Assembly: GCA_017482345.1 (NCBI GenBank)
Contig: JAFUNB010000008.1
Location: 1 to 64,000, forward strand
Length of the DNA: 64,000 nucleotides
DNA from: Oscillibacter sp.
GTDB lineage: Bacteria > Bacillota > Clostridia > Oscillospirales > Oscillospiraceae
Direction: 5' to 3'
Shown here: piece after piece, positions 44,579-52,963 of the stretch
Numbering within the stretch: the stretch's first letter is position 1
How the letters are laid out: every line of letters starts with the position of its first letter
The notes under the pieces: model-generated
Databases searched by the model: none
Told to the model about the DNA's origin: nothing
Seen by the model: only the letters and a program-made list of their open reading frames with translations
Position numbers and translations under genes: made by a program

Positions 44579-45214
44579 TTACCGACAGCGCTCCACAAAG
44601 GCCCGGAAGACCCGCCCGCCGTCCGCCGCACACGCCTCTCCGCTCTGCCGCATCCGTTCCGGGTGCCACTGAACGCCCCAGACCGGAAGGCTCCGGTGGC
44701 AGATCCCCTCTGCCGTTCCGTCCGGCGCCCACTGGAGCACCTCGATCTCCGCCCCCGGTCTGTCCAGGCACTGGTGGTGGGCGCTGTTGACGATCATCTC
44801 CCCGCCGTACAGCTCCCGCAGGAATCCCCCGCCGATCCGCGTCCCATGCAGGCGGTCCGCCCCGCCGCAGCGGCTGTGGCCCTCTATATTCTGTGTCAAA
44901 GTGCCGCCGAAATACACGTTGATCAGCTGCATGCCCCGGCACACGCCCAGCACCGGCTTTCCCGCCGCCGTGAATTCCTCCAGCAGCTCCAGCTCCCATC
45001 CGTCCCGCTCCGGCTCCAGATCGTGGGAGCCCGTGTTTTCCTGTCCGTACCGCCACGGCTCCACATCCCCGCCGCCGCACAGCAGCAGGCCGCTTCCCCA
45101 ACGCAGCTCCCCCGTTCGACAAAATACAGGAACCCCGCCGGCTTCTTCCACCGCCGCGCCGTAATTGGCAAACCGCTCCCGCTCTCCGGCGATGATGATC
45201 TCCGTCCGCTCCAC
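44579..45214 (-). CDS. gamma-glutamyl-gamma-aminobutyrate hydrolase family protein (class I GATase-like)
   Basis: A 211-residue peptidase C26 protein of the PuuD type. The nucleophile elbow is GVCRGMQLIN (about residues 85-94) and the catalytic His-Glu is in WGVQWHPERM (about 180-189). Relatives hydrolyse gamma-glutamyl amides such as gamma-Glu-GABA. The start is GTG 45214, 8 nt after GGGAGG; the upstream open frame runs through tRNA-Ser and is not coding. It is somewhat shorter than PuuD (about 250 residues). It stands between two tRNA units, and its substrate is not evident. Confidence 0.85.
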   Translation of the reverse strand: MERTEIIIAGERERFANYGAAVEEAGGVPVFCRTGELRWGSGLLLCGGGDVEPWRYGQENTGSHDLEPERDGWELELLEEFTAAGKPVLGVCRGMQLINVYFGGTLTQNIEGHSRCGGADRLHGTRIGGGFLRELYGGEMIVNSAHHQCLDRPGAEIEVLQWAPDGTAEGICHRSLPVWGVQWHPERMRQSGEACAADGGRVFRAFVERCR

Positions 45215-45258
45215 TCCGCATCCCTCCCGCCTCAGTCTATGCGGCGGGAAACCGACTC

Positions 45259-45287
45259 TTGCAACACCGGTGGAATTGTGGCATAAT
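45259..45287 (+). promoter_or_regulatory. promoter of tRNA-Ser
   Basis: TTGCAA (45259-45264), 17-bp spacer, CATAAT (45282-45287), 13 bp before the tRNA 5' end. Confidence 0.7.
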
Positions 45288-45299
45288 ATTTGGGTATCC

Positions 45300-45390
45300 G
45301 GAGATGTACCCAAGTGGTTGAAGGGTCCGCACTCGAAATGCGGTAGGCGGGTCAAACCGTGCGAGGGTTCGAATCCCTCCATCTCCGCCA
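45300..45390 (+). tRNA. tRNA-Ser (anticodon CGA)
   Basis: 91 nt with encoded CCA and a long variable arm; the anticodon loop is CTCGAAA. Acceptor GGAGATG pairs with CATCTCC. Confidence 0.96.
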
Positions 45391-45428
45391 AAAAGCCGTC
45401 GTTCTTCGGAAGAAGAATGACGGCTTTT
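45391..45428 (+). terminator. terminator of tRNA-Ser
   Basis: A 17-bp stem with one mismatch (45391-45407 with 45412-45428, 4-nt loop) ending in TTTT, directly after the CCA. The M20 peptidase gene starts 40 bp further on. Confidence 0.85.
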
Positions 45429-45468
45429 GTTTATCCACCTTTACAAAGCAGAGAAAGGAGACTTCCTT

Positions 45469-46602
45469 ATGCTTTTGACACCGGAGATCCTGCAATATAT
45501 CGACAGCCACAGCGATGAGGCCTATCAGCTTCTGCTGGAGCTGGCGCAGATCCCCGCCCCCTCCAACCGCGAGGAGCTGCGGGCGGAATTTTGCTGCCGC
45601 TGGCTGTGGGAGCAGGGCGCGAAGGACGTATACATCGACGACGCCCTCAATGTCATCTGCCCCATCGGCTGCACAGAGGAAAACCCGCTGATGGTGTTCA
45701 TGGCCCACAGCGACGTGGTGTTCCCCGACACCCAGCCGCTGCCTCTGACGGTGGCGGACGGCAAAATTTTCTGTCCCGGCGTGGGCGACGACACCGCCAA
45801 CGCCGTGGCGCTGCTGATGGCCGCCAAATACATCATCCAGCAGGATCTGAAACCCGCCGGCTGCGGCGTGCTGCTGGTGGTCAACTCCGGCGAGGAGGGA
45901 CTGGGCAACCTGAAGGGTACCCGGCGCCTGATGGAAGTCTTCGGCAGCCGCGTGCGGGAATTCGTCACTCTCGACGGCTACGCCAGCCAGATCGTGGACC
46001 GGGCCGTCGGCTCCCACCGCTATCTGGTGGAGATCCGCACGGAGGGCGGCCACTCCTACAACGCCTTCGGCAACCGGAACGCCATCGCCGCCATGGCGGA
46101 GCTGATTGGCCAGCTGTACGCCGTCCAGCTGCCGCCTCACGGCAAGACCACCTACAACGTGGGCACCATCCACGGCGGCACCTCCGTCAACACCATCGCC
46201 CAGCAGGCGGAGATGCTGTATGAGTTCCGCTCCGACTGCCGGGAGTCCCTGGCCGCCATGGAGCGCAGCTTTGAAGCGGTCATCGACGGTTTCCGCGGCC
46301 GCGGATACGACGTCAGCGTGACGTTGGTGGGCGAGCGGCCCTGCTCCGGTGCCGTGGACGAAGCGCACCATCAGGCGCTGAAAGACCGGGCCGCCGTGGC
46401 GGTGCGCCATCACTACGGGTTTGACGTCCGCTTCGCCTCCGGCTCCACCGACTGCAACATTCCCCTGTCCATGGGCATCCCCGCCGTCTGTCCCGGCTGT
46501 GTGGTGGGCGGAGGCGCTCACACCCGGGAGGAATACGTGGAGATCGACAGTCTGCGCCCCGGCATCGCCGTAGCTTTTGAATTGATCCTGCATCATTTTT
46601 GA
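45469..46602 (+). CDS. M20-family metallopeptidase
   Basis: A 377-residue zinc-dependent peptidase/deacylase of the M20 clan. Zinc and catalytic residues are visible in VFMAHSDVVFPD (His, Asp), GVGDDTANAVA (Asp), VNSGEEGLGNL (catalytic and metal Glu) and the C-terminal GGGAHTREEY (His). A dimerisation (lid) domain is inserted about residues 175-290. ATG 45469 has AAAGGAG 8 nt upstream. It is followed 31 bp later by an amidohydrolase, suggesting a two-gene catabolic unit for a small amide or dipeptide. No clear promoter is seen between the tRNA-Ser terminator and the gene. Confidence 0.9.
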   Translation: MLLTPEILQYIDSHSDEAYQLLLELAQIPAPSNREELRAEFCCRWLWEQGAKDVYIDDALNVICPIGCTEENPLMVFMAHSDVVFPDTQPLPLTVADGKIFCPGVGDDTANAVALLMAAKYIIQQDLKPAGCGVLLVVNSGEEGLGNLKGTRRLMEVFGSRVREFVTLDGYASQIVDRAVGSHRYLVEIRTEGGHSYNAFGNRNAIAAMAELIGQLYAVQLPPHGKTTYNVGTIHGGTSVNTIAQQAEMLYEFRSDCRESLAAMERSFEAVIDGFRGRGYDVSVTLVGERPCSGAVDEAHHQALKDRAAVAVRHHYGFDVRFASGSTDCNIPLSMGIPAVCPGCVVGGGAHTREEYVEIDSLRPGIAVAFELILHHF

Positions 46603-46633
46603 CCATTCCCGGCACGAAAGGAGCCGATCAGCC

Positions 46634-47455
46634 ATGAAGATCATCGACGCCCATCTACACCTCTTTTCCAATGCCTCGCCCCGGCCGGAGCAGATGGCAC
46701 AGGCCGTGGGCCACCACAACAGCACCGACCATCTCCGGGAAGCTTACAGCCAGCTGGGCATGGTACACGGCGTGGTCATGGGCAACACCAGTCTGGAGCT
46801 GGACTACCACCGCTATCCGGAGGACCTGTTCCACTACTGCATCGGTCTGGACAGCTCCCTGCTGTCTGCCGGCACGCCGCTGTCCCGTATCCCGGAAGTG
46901 GTGGAGGCGCATCTGCAGCGGAAGGACTGCTGCGGCGTGAAGCTGTATCCCGGCTACAACAAGACCCCCCTGACCGATCCCATGTACGAGCCGGTCTACG
47001 CGCTGGCCGCCCAATACGGCAAGCCGGTGGCTGTCCACATGGGTCTGACGTCCTTTCCCCACGCCCACCTGAAATACTGCCATCCCCTGGCGCTGGACGA
47101 GGTGGCGGCCGACCACCCAAGCACCCGCTTTGTCATGTGCCACTTCGGCAATCCTTTCCTGGACGCCGCCACCGCCGTACTGGCCAAGAATCCCAACGTG
47201 GCCGCAGACCTGTCCGGTCTGCTGGAGGGACGGCTGGATCTGCCCCGGTATCTGGAGGAGCAGTCCGGCTACGTATTCCTGCTGAAAAGCTGGTTATCTG
47301 CCTCCTGCAGCTGGGATAAGCTCATGTACGGCACCGACTGGCCCATTGTAAATTTAGGCGAATACATCGCCTTTATCCAGCAGCTGGTGCCGGAACGGCA
47401 CTGGGAGCAGGTGTTCTTCCACAATGCCAACCAGATCTACGGTCTGGGCCTGTAA
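46634..47455 (+). CDS. amidohydrolase-family (PF04909-like) TIM-barrel protein
   Basis: A 273-residue metal-dependent hydrolase. Motifs along the barrel: IDAHLHLF (residues 3-10), VHMGLTSFPHAHL (about 136-148), VMCHFGNPFLDAA (about 170-182) and MYGTDWPI (about 234-241, catalytic Asp). Relatives include decarboxylases and lactone or amide hydrolases. AAGGAG lies 10 nt before ATG 46634. It is co-directional with the M20 peptidase and ends in its own terminator, so the two probably act on one substrate, unknown here. Confidence 0.87.
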   Translation: MKIIDAHLHLFSNASPRPEQMAQAVGHHNSTDHLREAYSQLGMVHGVVMGNTSLELDYHRYPEDLFHYCIGLDSSLLSAGTPLSRIPEVVEAHLQRKDCCGVKLYPGYNKTPLTDPMYEPVYALAAQYGKPVAVHMGLTSFPHAHLKYCHPLALDEVAADHPSTRFVMCHFGNPFLDAATAVLAKNPNVAADLSGLLEGRLDLPRYLEEQSGYVFLLKSWLSASCSWDKLMYGTDWPIVNLGEYIAFIQQLVPERHWEQVFFHNANQIYGLGL

Positions 47456-47462
47456 ACGCACG

Positions 47463-47496
47463 AATCCCCCCGCGGCAAGCCGCGAGGGGATTTTTC
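47463..47496. terminator. intrinsic terminator between convergent genes
   Basis: A stem of about 13 bp with one mismatch around a CGCGGC-AA-GCCGCG core (47463-47492), followed by TTTTT on the plus strand; it ends the amidohydrolase transcript. Confidence 0.8.
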
Positions 47497-48009
47497 TTAC
47501 AGTTTTTCCCGAACCATTGCAAAGCTCTTGTCCAGATAGACCTTGTGGGCCACTGTGATGATGGTGTTGCGCAGCATCATCTTCTCATCCGTGTGCTCCA
47601 CGCCTACCTCGTCCAGCGTATCCTTCAGCTCAAACACCACCTGAAGAATATTTTCCAGCTCACAGCAAAAATAATTATAGGCCACCTCCGGCGCGTAGAC
47701 TGCCTGCTGCACCCGGATCAGCAGCTGGATATCCTCCAGAGAGAGGACGCTCTTTGCCACGGCGATAAACAGCAGATAGGCGATCCGTTCTCTGTCATAC
47801 AGCTTTTTCACCGGGTTCTTCACCAGTCCGCGCTTCACATAGTTGCTGATCATGGAACCGGTGACAGCAATATCCAACGGCTTCAAACACTCCGTCAGAC
47901 AGTAGGCCGTCTGTTCCAGATACAGTCCCACATCCGGGATCTCCTCATATCGGGGGAGGCGGAAATTTTTAATTGGAGCCTTAATGGCGTCTGTGATCGT
48001 CTGTTCCAT
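47497..48009 (-). CDS. DUF1836 protein, MerR-like helix-turn-helix
   Basis: A 170-residue DUF1836 protein. The segment SMISNYVKRGLVKNPVKKLYDRERIAYLLFI (about residues 50-80) looks like a MerR-type winged helix, and the rest is helical. Such proteins are widespread in Firmicutes and presumed DNA-binding; no ligand or target is known to me. It has a very good promoter (48031-48059) and GGAGG before ATG 48009, and is divergent from a DegV gene with which it may be functionally tied (inference). Confidence 0.83.
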   Translation of the reverse strand: MEQTITDAIKAPIKNFRLPRYEEIPDVGLYLEQTAYCLTECLKPLDIAVTGSMISNYVKRGLVKNPVKKLYDRERIAYLLFIAVAKSVLSLEDIQLLIRVQQAVYAPEVAYNYFCCELENILQVVFELKDTLDEVGVEHTDEKMMLRNTIITVAHKVYLDKSFAMVREKL

Positions 48010-48030
48010 ACATTACCTCCGATTGGGACG

Positions 48031-48059
48031 ATTATAGCATGAGGGAAAACATCATTCAA
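48031..48059 (-). promoter_or_regulatory. predicted promoter of the DUF1836 gene
   Basis: Minus strand TTGAAT (48054-48059), 17-bp spacer, TATAAT (48031-48036). Confidence 0.8.
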
Positions 48060-48100
48060 GCACCCCCTCACTTCTTTATTTGTCCTTACGGCATTTGACC

Positions 48101-48129
48101 TTGACAGTCCAGCAAAAACGTTTTAAAAT
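48101..48129 (+). promoter_or_regulatory. predicted promoter of the degV gene
   Basis: Consensus TTGACA (48101-48106), 17-bp spacer, TAAAAT (48124-48129). Confidence 0.8.
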
Positions 48130-48192
48130 ACCAGTGAACAAGTTTTTGAAAAACCGATAATCTAAATCTCAATAGCTGAAAGGGCGTTCGCT

Positions 48193-49050
48193 ATGAATTC
48201 TATCATCCTCGTTGCAGAAACCGGTTCTGACCTGACGCCGGAGCTGGCCGCGCAGTACAATATCCAGATGGTTCCCATGCACGTTGCCTTTGACAGCACC
48301 CCTGTTGACGACGGCAGCTTCCATCCTCAGAAGATCGTGGACTTCCACCAGGAGACTGGCAAGCTCCCCACCACCAGCGGCAGCACGCCGGAGGACTTCA
48401 TCAAGACCTTTGATGAGATCCACGCCAAGTGGCCGGAGGCTCAGATCCTGTATCTGGCCTATTCCGCCATCACCACCTGCTCCTATCAGAGCGCCGTCAT
48501 CGCCTCCGAGGAGCGGGACTATGTCACCGCCATTGACACCCAGCAGGTGTCCATTGGCCAGGGTATGGTCGTGGTGGAAGTGGCAAAGTTCCTGCAAGCC
48601 AATCCCAACGTCTCCATCCAGGAAGCCGCCGAATTTGCCCGCCGCACCGCCAAGCAGGCCAACATGTGCTTCCTGCCGGACAATCTGGCCTTCCTGCGGG
48701 CCGGCGGCCGTGTCAGCAACGCCGCCTATCTGGGCAGCCGCATCCTCAGCCTGCACCCCTGCATCGAGATCCTGGACGGCAAGCTGATGGCCACCAAAAA
48801 GTACCGCGGCAAGATGGAGAAGGTCGCCGCCCAGCTGATCCGCGACTATGCCGAGAGCTACCACCTGCAGCGGGACGAGCTGTGGCTGGTCTACACGGTG
48901 GGTCTGGCCGACGAGGTCCGTCAGGCCGTGGAAAGCGCCGCCAGGGAGTGCGGTTTCCAGTCTTTGCGCTGGATCATGGCCAACGGCGTTATCACCACTC
49001 ACGGCGGCCCCGCCGCCTTTGGCCTGGCCGGTCTCTCTTCTGAATCCTGA
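48193..49050 (+). CDS. DegV-family fatty-acid-binding protein
   Basis: A 285-residue DegV (FakB-type) protein. It opens with AETGSDLTPELA, has the lipid headgroup-binding TTSGSTPEDF (about residues 61-70) and FLRAGGRVSNAAYLGS (about 170-185). FakB proteins present fatty acids to the kinase FakA for phosphorylation and use in phospholipids; no fakA is in the window. GAAAGGG precedes ATG 48193. Single-gene unit ending in a strong terminator. Confidence 0.92.
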   Translation: MNSIILVAETGSDLTPELAAQYNIQMVPMHVAFDSTPVDDGSFHPQKIVDFHQETGKLPTTSGSTPEDFIKTFDEIHAKWPEAQILYLAYSAITTCSYQSAVIASEERDYVTAIDTQQVSIGQGMVVVEVAKFLQANPNVSIQEAAEFARRTAKQANMCFLPDNLAFLRAGGRVSNAAYLGSRILSLHPCIEILDGKLMATKKYRGKMEKVAAQLIRDYAESYHLQRDELWLVYTVGLADEVRQAVESAARECGFQSLRWIMANGVITTHGGPAAFGLAGLSSES

Positions 49051-49055
49051 TATGC

Positions 49056-49098
49056 TCAGCCCCCGACAGATCCTGTCGGGGGCTGAATTGGTTTTTGA
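49056..49098 (+). terminator. intrinsic terminator of the degV gene
   Basis: A perfect 14-bp stem (49056-49069 with 49073-49086, 3-nt loop), with TTTTT a few bases beyond. Confidence 0.8.
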
Positions 49099-49100
49099 CA

Positions 49101-49271
49101 AAAAAAGCGCCCCTGCGGCTTCTGCTCCGCAGGGGTGCTTCCTTGTTCGGTTCAAGAGAGGCTTCCCATTTCCGCTCTTGAGGTGATACAAATCTTACTT
49201 GGCAGGCATCGCTTACTTCTCTCTCGTTCCCTTCTAAACGGGGCGAGTTAGATTAAGCTAACCCTTAACTG
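49101..49271 (-). ncRNA. probable standalone small structured RNA, unidentified
   Basis: A transcription unit without a reading frame: a consensus promoter at 49278-49306, then about 170 nt, then a perfect-looking intrinsic terminator (stem 49105-49140, six T). Internal hairpins include a CTCG...CGAG stem near 49220-49245 and TCAAGAG/CTCTTGA near 49152-49182. It is not followed by a gene on its strand, since degV ends convergently beside it, so it is not a leader. Size and layout would suit a 6S-type or other regulatory RNA, but I do not recognise the family. Confidence 0.6.
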
Positions 49272-49277
49272 ATTATG

Positions 49278-49306
49278 AGTTTAACATGACTAACCGCCAT
49301 TGTCAA
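49278..49306 (-). promoter_or_regulatory. promoter of the small RNA
   Basis: Minus strand consensus TTGACA (49301-49306), 17-bp spacer, TAAACT (49278-49283). Confidence 0.75.
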
Positions 49307-49335
49307 TAGTCTTTTCGGAAAATTTTCTCACCGGA

Positions 49336-49364
49336 TTGCCCCCCGGGCAAAACTGCGCTATACT
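49336..49364 (+). promoter_or_regulatory. predicted promoter of the YfcE-type gene
   Basis: TTGCCC (49336-49341), 17-bp spacer, TATACT (49359-49364), 30 bp before the ATG. Confidence 0.7.
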
Positions 49365-49394
49365 GATACAAAACTCCCGGAAAGGACGTTCTCC

Positions 49395-49859
49395 ATGAAG
49401 ATTCTGGTTCTCTCGGATTCCCACGGGAATCTTTCCAATATGATCGAAGCCGTGGAGCGCACAGCGCCCCGTATGATCCTGCACCTGGGCGACTGCTGGC
49501 GGGACGCGGAAAAGCTGCAGCAGCAGTTCCCCGACATTCCCATGGAGCATGTACCCGGAAACTGCGACTGCCGTCCGGACGAGCCGGCGGAAAAGCTGCT
49601 GTTTCTGGGGGACTTCCGCTGCCTCATCTGCCACGGCCACACCTTCGGCGTCAAGTCCTCCCTGCTGACCGCCGGCTTTGCGTCGGAGGAGCAGCAGCTG
49701 GATCTGTTCCTGTTCGGCCACACCCACATCCCCATGGTGGACAAACGGGGCCGGACCACCTTCCTCAACCCCGGCAGCATCGGCGACCGCCGCCGGCCCA
49801 CCTACGGCGTCATCACCATTGAAAACGGAAAGCTGGACGTCTGCACGGCGCTTCTGTGA
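49395..49859 (+). CDS. YfcE/MJ0936-type metallophosphoesterase
   Basis: A 154-residue calcineurin-fold phosphodiesterase. All five metal motifs are present: VLSDSHGN (about residues 5-12), LGDCWRD, GNCDC, CHGHTFG (about 80) and FGHTHIPM (about 113-120). Length is typical of the small YfcE family. GAAAGGA precedes ATG 49395. In many Clostridia this gene sits with rdgB/rph; here it is alone. Confidence 0.92.
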   Translation: MKILVLSDSHGNLSNMIEAVERTAPRMILHLGDCWRDAEKLQQQFPDIPMEHVPGNCDCRPDEPAEKLLFLGDFRCLICHGHTFGVKSSLLTAGFASEEQQLDLFLFGHTHIPMVDKRGRTTFLNPGSIGDRRRPTYGVITIENGKLDVCTALL

Positions 49860-49903
49860 TAAAGAAAGAGACCTGCCTCAGGCAGGTCTCTTTGCTTGTG
49901 CGA

Positions 49904-51691
49904 TCAGGTCTCGCCGTCGAAGCGGAAGCCCTTGGCGGGAACGATGCCGTTTTCCGGGAACTCCACGCCGTCCAGCACGAAGTCGTACCAGATCAGGTCG
50001 CCCTTGTCCAGAAGCACGGCGCGGGGCACTTCGTCAGCACTGAAGTCCAGATAGCCCAGACTCTCTTCCAAGCGGACGTAGAAGTGGGTGTTTCCGTCGA
50101 TGACCGCCGTGCGGATCTCCGCCACAACGCCCTGCTGGGTGCGGGTGTCGCCGTTGGGCACCACCACCTGGCCGGCGCCGATCAGGCCGGCATTGGCCAG
50201 CGCCTGGCGGTAGTTGGCCTCACACTCTGCCACAGTCTGGCCGGTCTCCACGATCTGATACTGCTGCACGTTGACCATGGCGTACATCTTCACCAGACCA
50301 TCAGCGCCCTTCAGGGCCATGAAATAGGTGGGATGATCCGCGATGTTCAGCAGCAGAGGGAACGTGGCCTCGTAACGCATCTGCTGCACCTGGCTCTGGG
50401 CGGAATCCATGGCGGAATACTCCGTGGCGCCGGCGATCTTATAGAAATGCGTCTCCTTGGTGCGCTGATTGGTCAGGATAAAGCCGATGTTGGACTGGTC
50501 GGAGGTAACGGAGGTGACGCCGGTATACATATACACGTCATCGTCGATGGCGATGTAGTTGTAGCCGTCGGTGGTCAGGGTCACATCCTTCTGGCCGAAG
50601 AGAGAGTTGAGGAAGCCGTTGTGATACTGGCCGTAAAAGTCATACTGCTCGATGATGAGGTCGGAGGAATAGACGCGGTCCACCCAGCTGGGGACCTCCT
50701 CCAGATACTGGCTTTCGCCGGTAATGGCGTTCACCAGAACGACGCCGTTGATATCCGTGCCGCCAAACAGGCCGATGGTCTTGACCATGCGGGAGCAGAC
50801 CCAGTAGGGAATACCGTCCTCGTCGATCTCGAAAACCGGCTCGTCAAACATCATGGTGGGATAGTGGAACCGCAGGTGGCGGTACAGATTCCGGCCGAAG
50901 TGCTCCGCGGGGGTGTACTTCATGCCCTCGCCCAGGCGAACCACCTCTGCCTCCTGGGTCACCATATCGATGACGATATACGCGGGCAGACCCTTGGAGC
51001 GGTTGGTGAACCACTTGATCAGATCACCGTAGCGCAGGGACGTGACGCGGACGGGACGGCCCTGGTAGTTGATCTGGTTATAGGTGGGCAGGATCTCAAA
51101 CTGGGACACCATGTCGCTCAGCTCGCCCAGCTTCCGGCTGCCCAGCCGGGCCGCGGAATCGGCGTCCAGCATGGGGATCTGGTCGTAGGAAATCTCCTCG
51201 ATATCCACCGTGAAATCGCCCTCCTGAATGGGCAGCAGCTCACTGTAAGCCGGCGCCCGCAGGACGACCCAGGAGGTCAGGGAACCCACCGCCACAGCGG
51301 CGACCAGTGCCAGGAACACCACAAAGGGGACGAGGCACTGCTTCTTCGCAAAGCTCACATAGCCCTTGACGCCCTCTCCCTGGAAGCCGGAGGTCAGCAC
51401 CGCGCAGCCGCAGTACACCGCACAGACAAGGAAGACAAACACATAAAACTCTTCCGCGTGGAAATTGAGGGGCGGCAGCTCCACGTAGAAATAAACCAGA
51501 GCAAATACCAGCGTCACACCAATGTTGATCAGCGTGCGGGTAACGGCGTTGCCGATGGGCTTGCGGGGCTTGCGCTCCTTTTTTGGCGGCGGAGTAGGTG
51601 CTCCGTCCCCGCCGGCGGCCTGTCCCTGGGTGCCCTGAAAGCCCTGAAACATTCCGGGGTCAAATCCGCCGAAATTAAATGTAAATGGCAT
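49904..51691 (-). CDS. unrecognised membrane protein with large C-terminal domain
   Basis: A 595-residue protein I do not recognise. A Gly/Gln-rich, Pro/Lys-rich cytoplasmic N-terminus (residues 1-48, with FQGFQGTQGQ and PPPKKERKPRKP) is followed by three hydrophobic segments (about 51-72, 82-101 and 121-143). Then comes a soluble region of about 450 residues with repeated beta-strand-like stretches (YIVIDMVTQEAEVVRL, VVLVNAITGESQYLEE) similar to PepSY-type repeats, where each strand pair ends in a short turn. It would face outside. It has its own promoter (51733-51761) and no operon partner. Confidence 0.8.
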   Translation of the reverse strand: MPFTFNFGGFDPGMFQGFQGTQGQAAGGDGAPTPPPKKERKPRKPIGNAVTRTLINIGVTLVFALVYFYVELPPLNFHAEEFYVFVFLVCAVYCGCAVLTSGFQGEGVKGYVSFAKKQCLVPFVVFLALVAAVAVGSLTSWVVLRAPAYSELLPIQEGDFTVDIEEISYDQIPMLDADSAARLGSRKLGELSDMVSQFEILPTYNQINYQGRPVRVTSLRYGDLIKWFTNRSKGLPAYIVIDMVTQEAEVVRLGEGMKYTPAEHFGRNLYRHLRFHYPTMMFDEPVFEIDEDGIPYWVCSRMVKTIGLFGGTDINGVVLVNAITGESQYLEEVPSWVDRVYSSDLIIEQYDFYGQYHNGFLNSLFGQKDVTLTTDGYNYIAIDDDVYMYTGVTSVTSDQSNIGFILTNQRTKETHFYKIAGATEYSAMDSAQSQVQQMRYEATFPLLLNIADHPTYFMALKGADGLVKMYAMVNVQQYQIVETGQTVAECEANYRQALANAGLIGAGQVVVPNGDTRTQQGVVAEIRTAVIDGNTHFYVRLEESLGYLDFSADEVPRAVLLDKGDLIWYDFVLDGVEFPENGIVPAKGFRFDGET

Positions 51692-51732
51692 AAAAAACTC
51701 CTTCCTGCCAGTTGTGATCCAAGTTACAAATC

Positions 51733-51761
51733 ATGATACAGGAAAAGTGTGAACAAATCAA
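51733..51761 (-). promoter_or_regulatory. predicted promoter of the membrane protein gene
   Basis: Minus strand TTGATT (51756-51761), 17-bp spacer, TATCAT (51733-51738). Confidence 0.65.
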
Positions 51762-51860
51762 GTTTGCCCGAAAAAACGCGAAAAGATCCACAGGCAGCCG
51801 CTTCGTCAGGATGCCAAAATTTTTGACCTAAATTTTGTGCGTAACCGTTTGCCCTTTTCG

Positions 51861-51889
51861 TTGTCACAACGCCGTTTTTTGTGTTATGG
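51861..51889 (+). promoter_or_regulatory. possible promoter of the MBL-fold gene
   Basis: TTGTCA (51861-51866), 17-bp spacer, TTATGG (51884-51889); the -10 is a poor match. Confidence 0.4.
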
Positions 51890-51918
51890 TAGTAACATCA
51901 AACGAGGGGGGCCACACT

Positions 51919-52869
51919 ATGCTGCTACTGGACTTTATCAATGTAGGCAACGGCGACTCCATTCTGATCCGTCAAATGGAAGATGGCACACTGGTGTTTT
52001 CCATGCTGGTGGACTGCGGTCACGACAATCTGGTCCGGGACGACCACCCTCCACTGAACGACAAGCGCTCCTGCCGCATTTATGCCGGCGACTTCCTGAA
52101 CAAGCTGGGCATCCAGCATGTGGATATCCTGCTGCTGACCCATTTCCACCGGGATCATGTGGGCGGTTTGAGCCGTCTGCTGGAGCGTGTGACGGTGGGC
52201 GAGCTGATCGCCAGCTATCTCCCGCCCCTGAACTCCTGTGAGCTGGAGCCGGAAAAAACGCCCGGCCTTTGCCGCGCAGCTGTCAATCAGCTGCGCTGTC
52301 TGGACCGTTACGCCCGCGCGCTGCGGACGCACCCTGGCCGGGTACAGAAGATGACCGAGCTTCCCGGCAACCGCACGGAGACCCTGCAGCTGACGCCGGA
52401 ATTGAAAATGGACATCCTCTTTGGTGAGCCGGCCCTCTATTCCCGCCAAAAGGCCATTTACGACGGTGCCTTTGCAGGCATCCGGGACGATTACGATCTG
52501 ATACACTGGGGCAAGTCCATGAACGCCTCCAGTCTGCGCCAGCGGCTGTATTATCACGGCAAGGAGATCGTACTGGGCGGCGATGTGTACGCACATCTGT
52601 GGGAAACAGCCACGTCCGCGCCCTGTGACATTCTGAAGGTCCCCCACCACGCCTCCCTGTCCTCCACCACCCGCAAGCTGCTGAAGATGCTGCGGCCCAA
52701 GACCGCTGTGGTCTGCGTGGCAGCCGGCCGGCCTGACGAACGCCCTCACCCCTACATCATCTCCCTGCTCCGCGAATACACGGAGGAGCTGCATTTTACC
52801 GATTCCGTCAGTATCCCCGGACTTGTGGATCCGGTTTATCACGAATCCGTCCATTTGGAAGTGGAATAA
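51919..52869 (+). CDS. MBL-fold metallohydrolase, ComEC C-terminal-like
   Basis: A 316-residue soluble metallo-beta-lactamase-fold protein. It opens with LLDFINVGNGDSILIR, like ComEC/Rec2 hydrolase domains, and has the metal motif LLLTHFHRDHVGGLSRLL (about residues 74-91), GGDVYAHLW and KVPHHASLS (about 252-260). It has no membrane part, so it is not a DNA channel; a nuclease or phosphodiesterase role is possible. ATG 51919 is preceded by GAGGGGGG; the longer open frame from 51835 crosses the promoter. Its terminator adjoins that of the inositol importer. Confidence 0.87.
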   Translation: MLLLDFINVGNGDSILIRQMEDGTLVFSMLVDCGHDNLVRDDHPPLNDKRSCRIYAGDFLNKLGIQHVDILLLTHFHRDHVGGLSRLLERVTVGELIASYLPPLNSCELEPEKTPGLCRAAVNQLRCLDRYARALRTHPGRVQKMTELPGNRTETLQLTPELKMDILFGEPALYSRQKAIYDGAFAGIRDDYDLIHWGKSMNASSLRQRLYYHGKEIVLGGDVYAHLWETATSAPCDILKVPHHASLSSTTRKLLKMLRPKTAVVCVAAGRPDERPHPYIISLLREYTEELHFTDSVSIPGLVDPVYHESVHLEVE

Positions 52870-52874
52870 CAAAC

Positions 52875-52908
52875 AGCCGCCGTTTCAGAGTGAAACGGCG
52901 GCTTTCAT
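52875..52908 (+). terminator. terminator of the MBL-fold gene
   Basis: A perfect 13-bp stem (52875-52887 with 52891-52903, 3-nt loop) followed by a short T-rich tail. Confidence 0.85.
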
Positions 52909-52913
52909 TGCGC

Positions 52914-52947
52914 AAAAAAACAGGACCGGCAAAAGCCGGTCCTGTTT
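52914..52947 (-). terminator. terminator of the inositol importer operon
   Basis: A perfect 13-bp stem (52918-52930 with 52935-52947, loop AAAA) followed by seven T on the minus strand, just past the permease stop. Confidence 0.92.
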
Positions 52948-52963
52948 ATGTAACTGCATTGGA

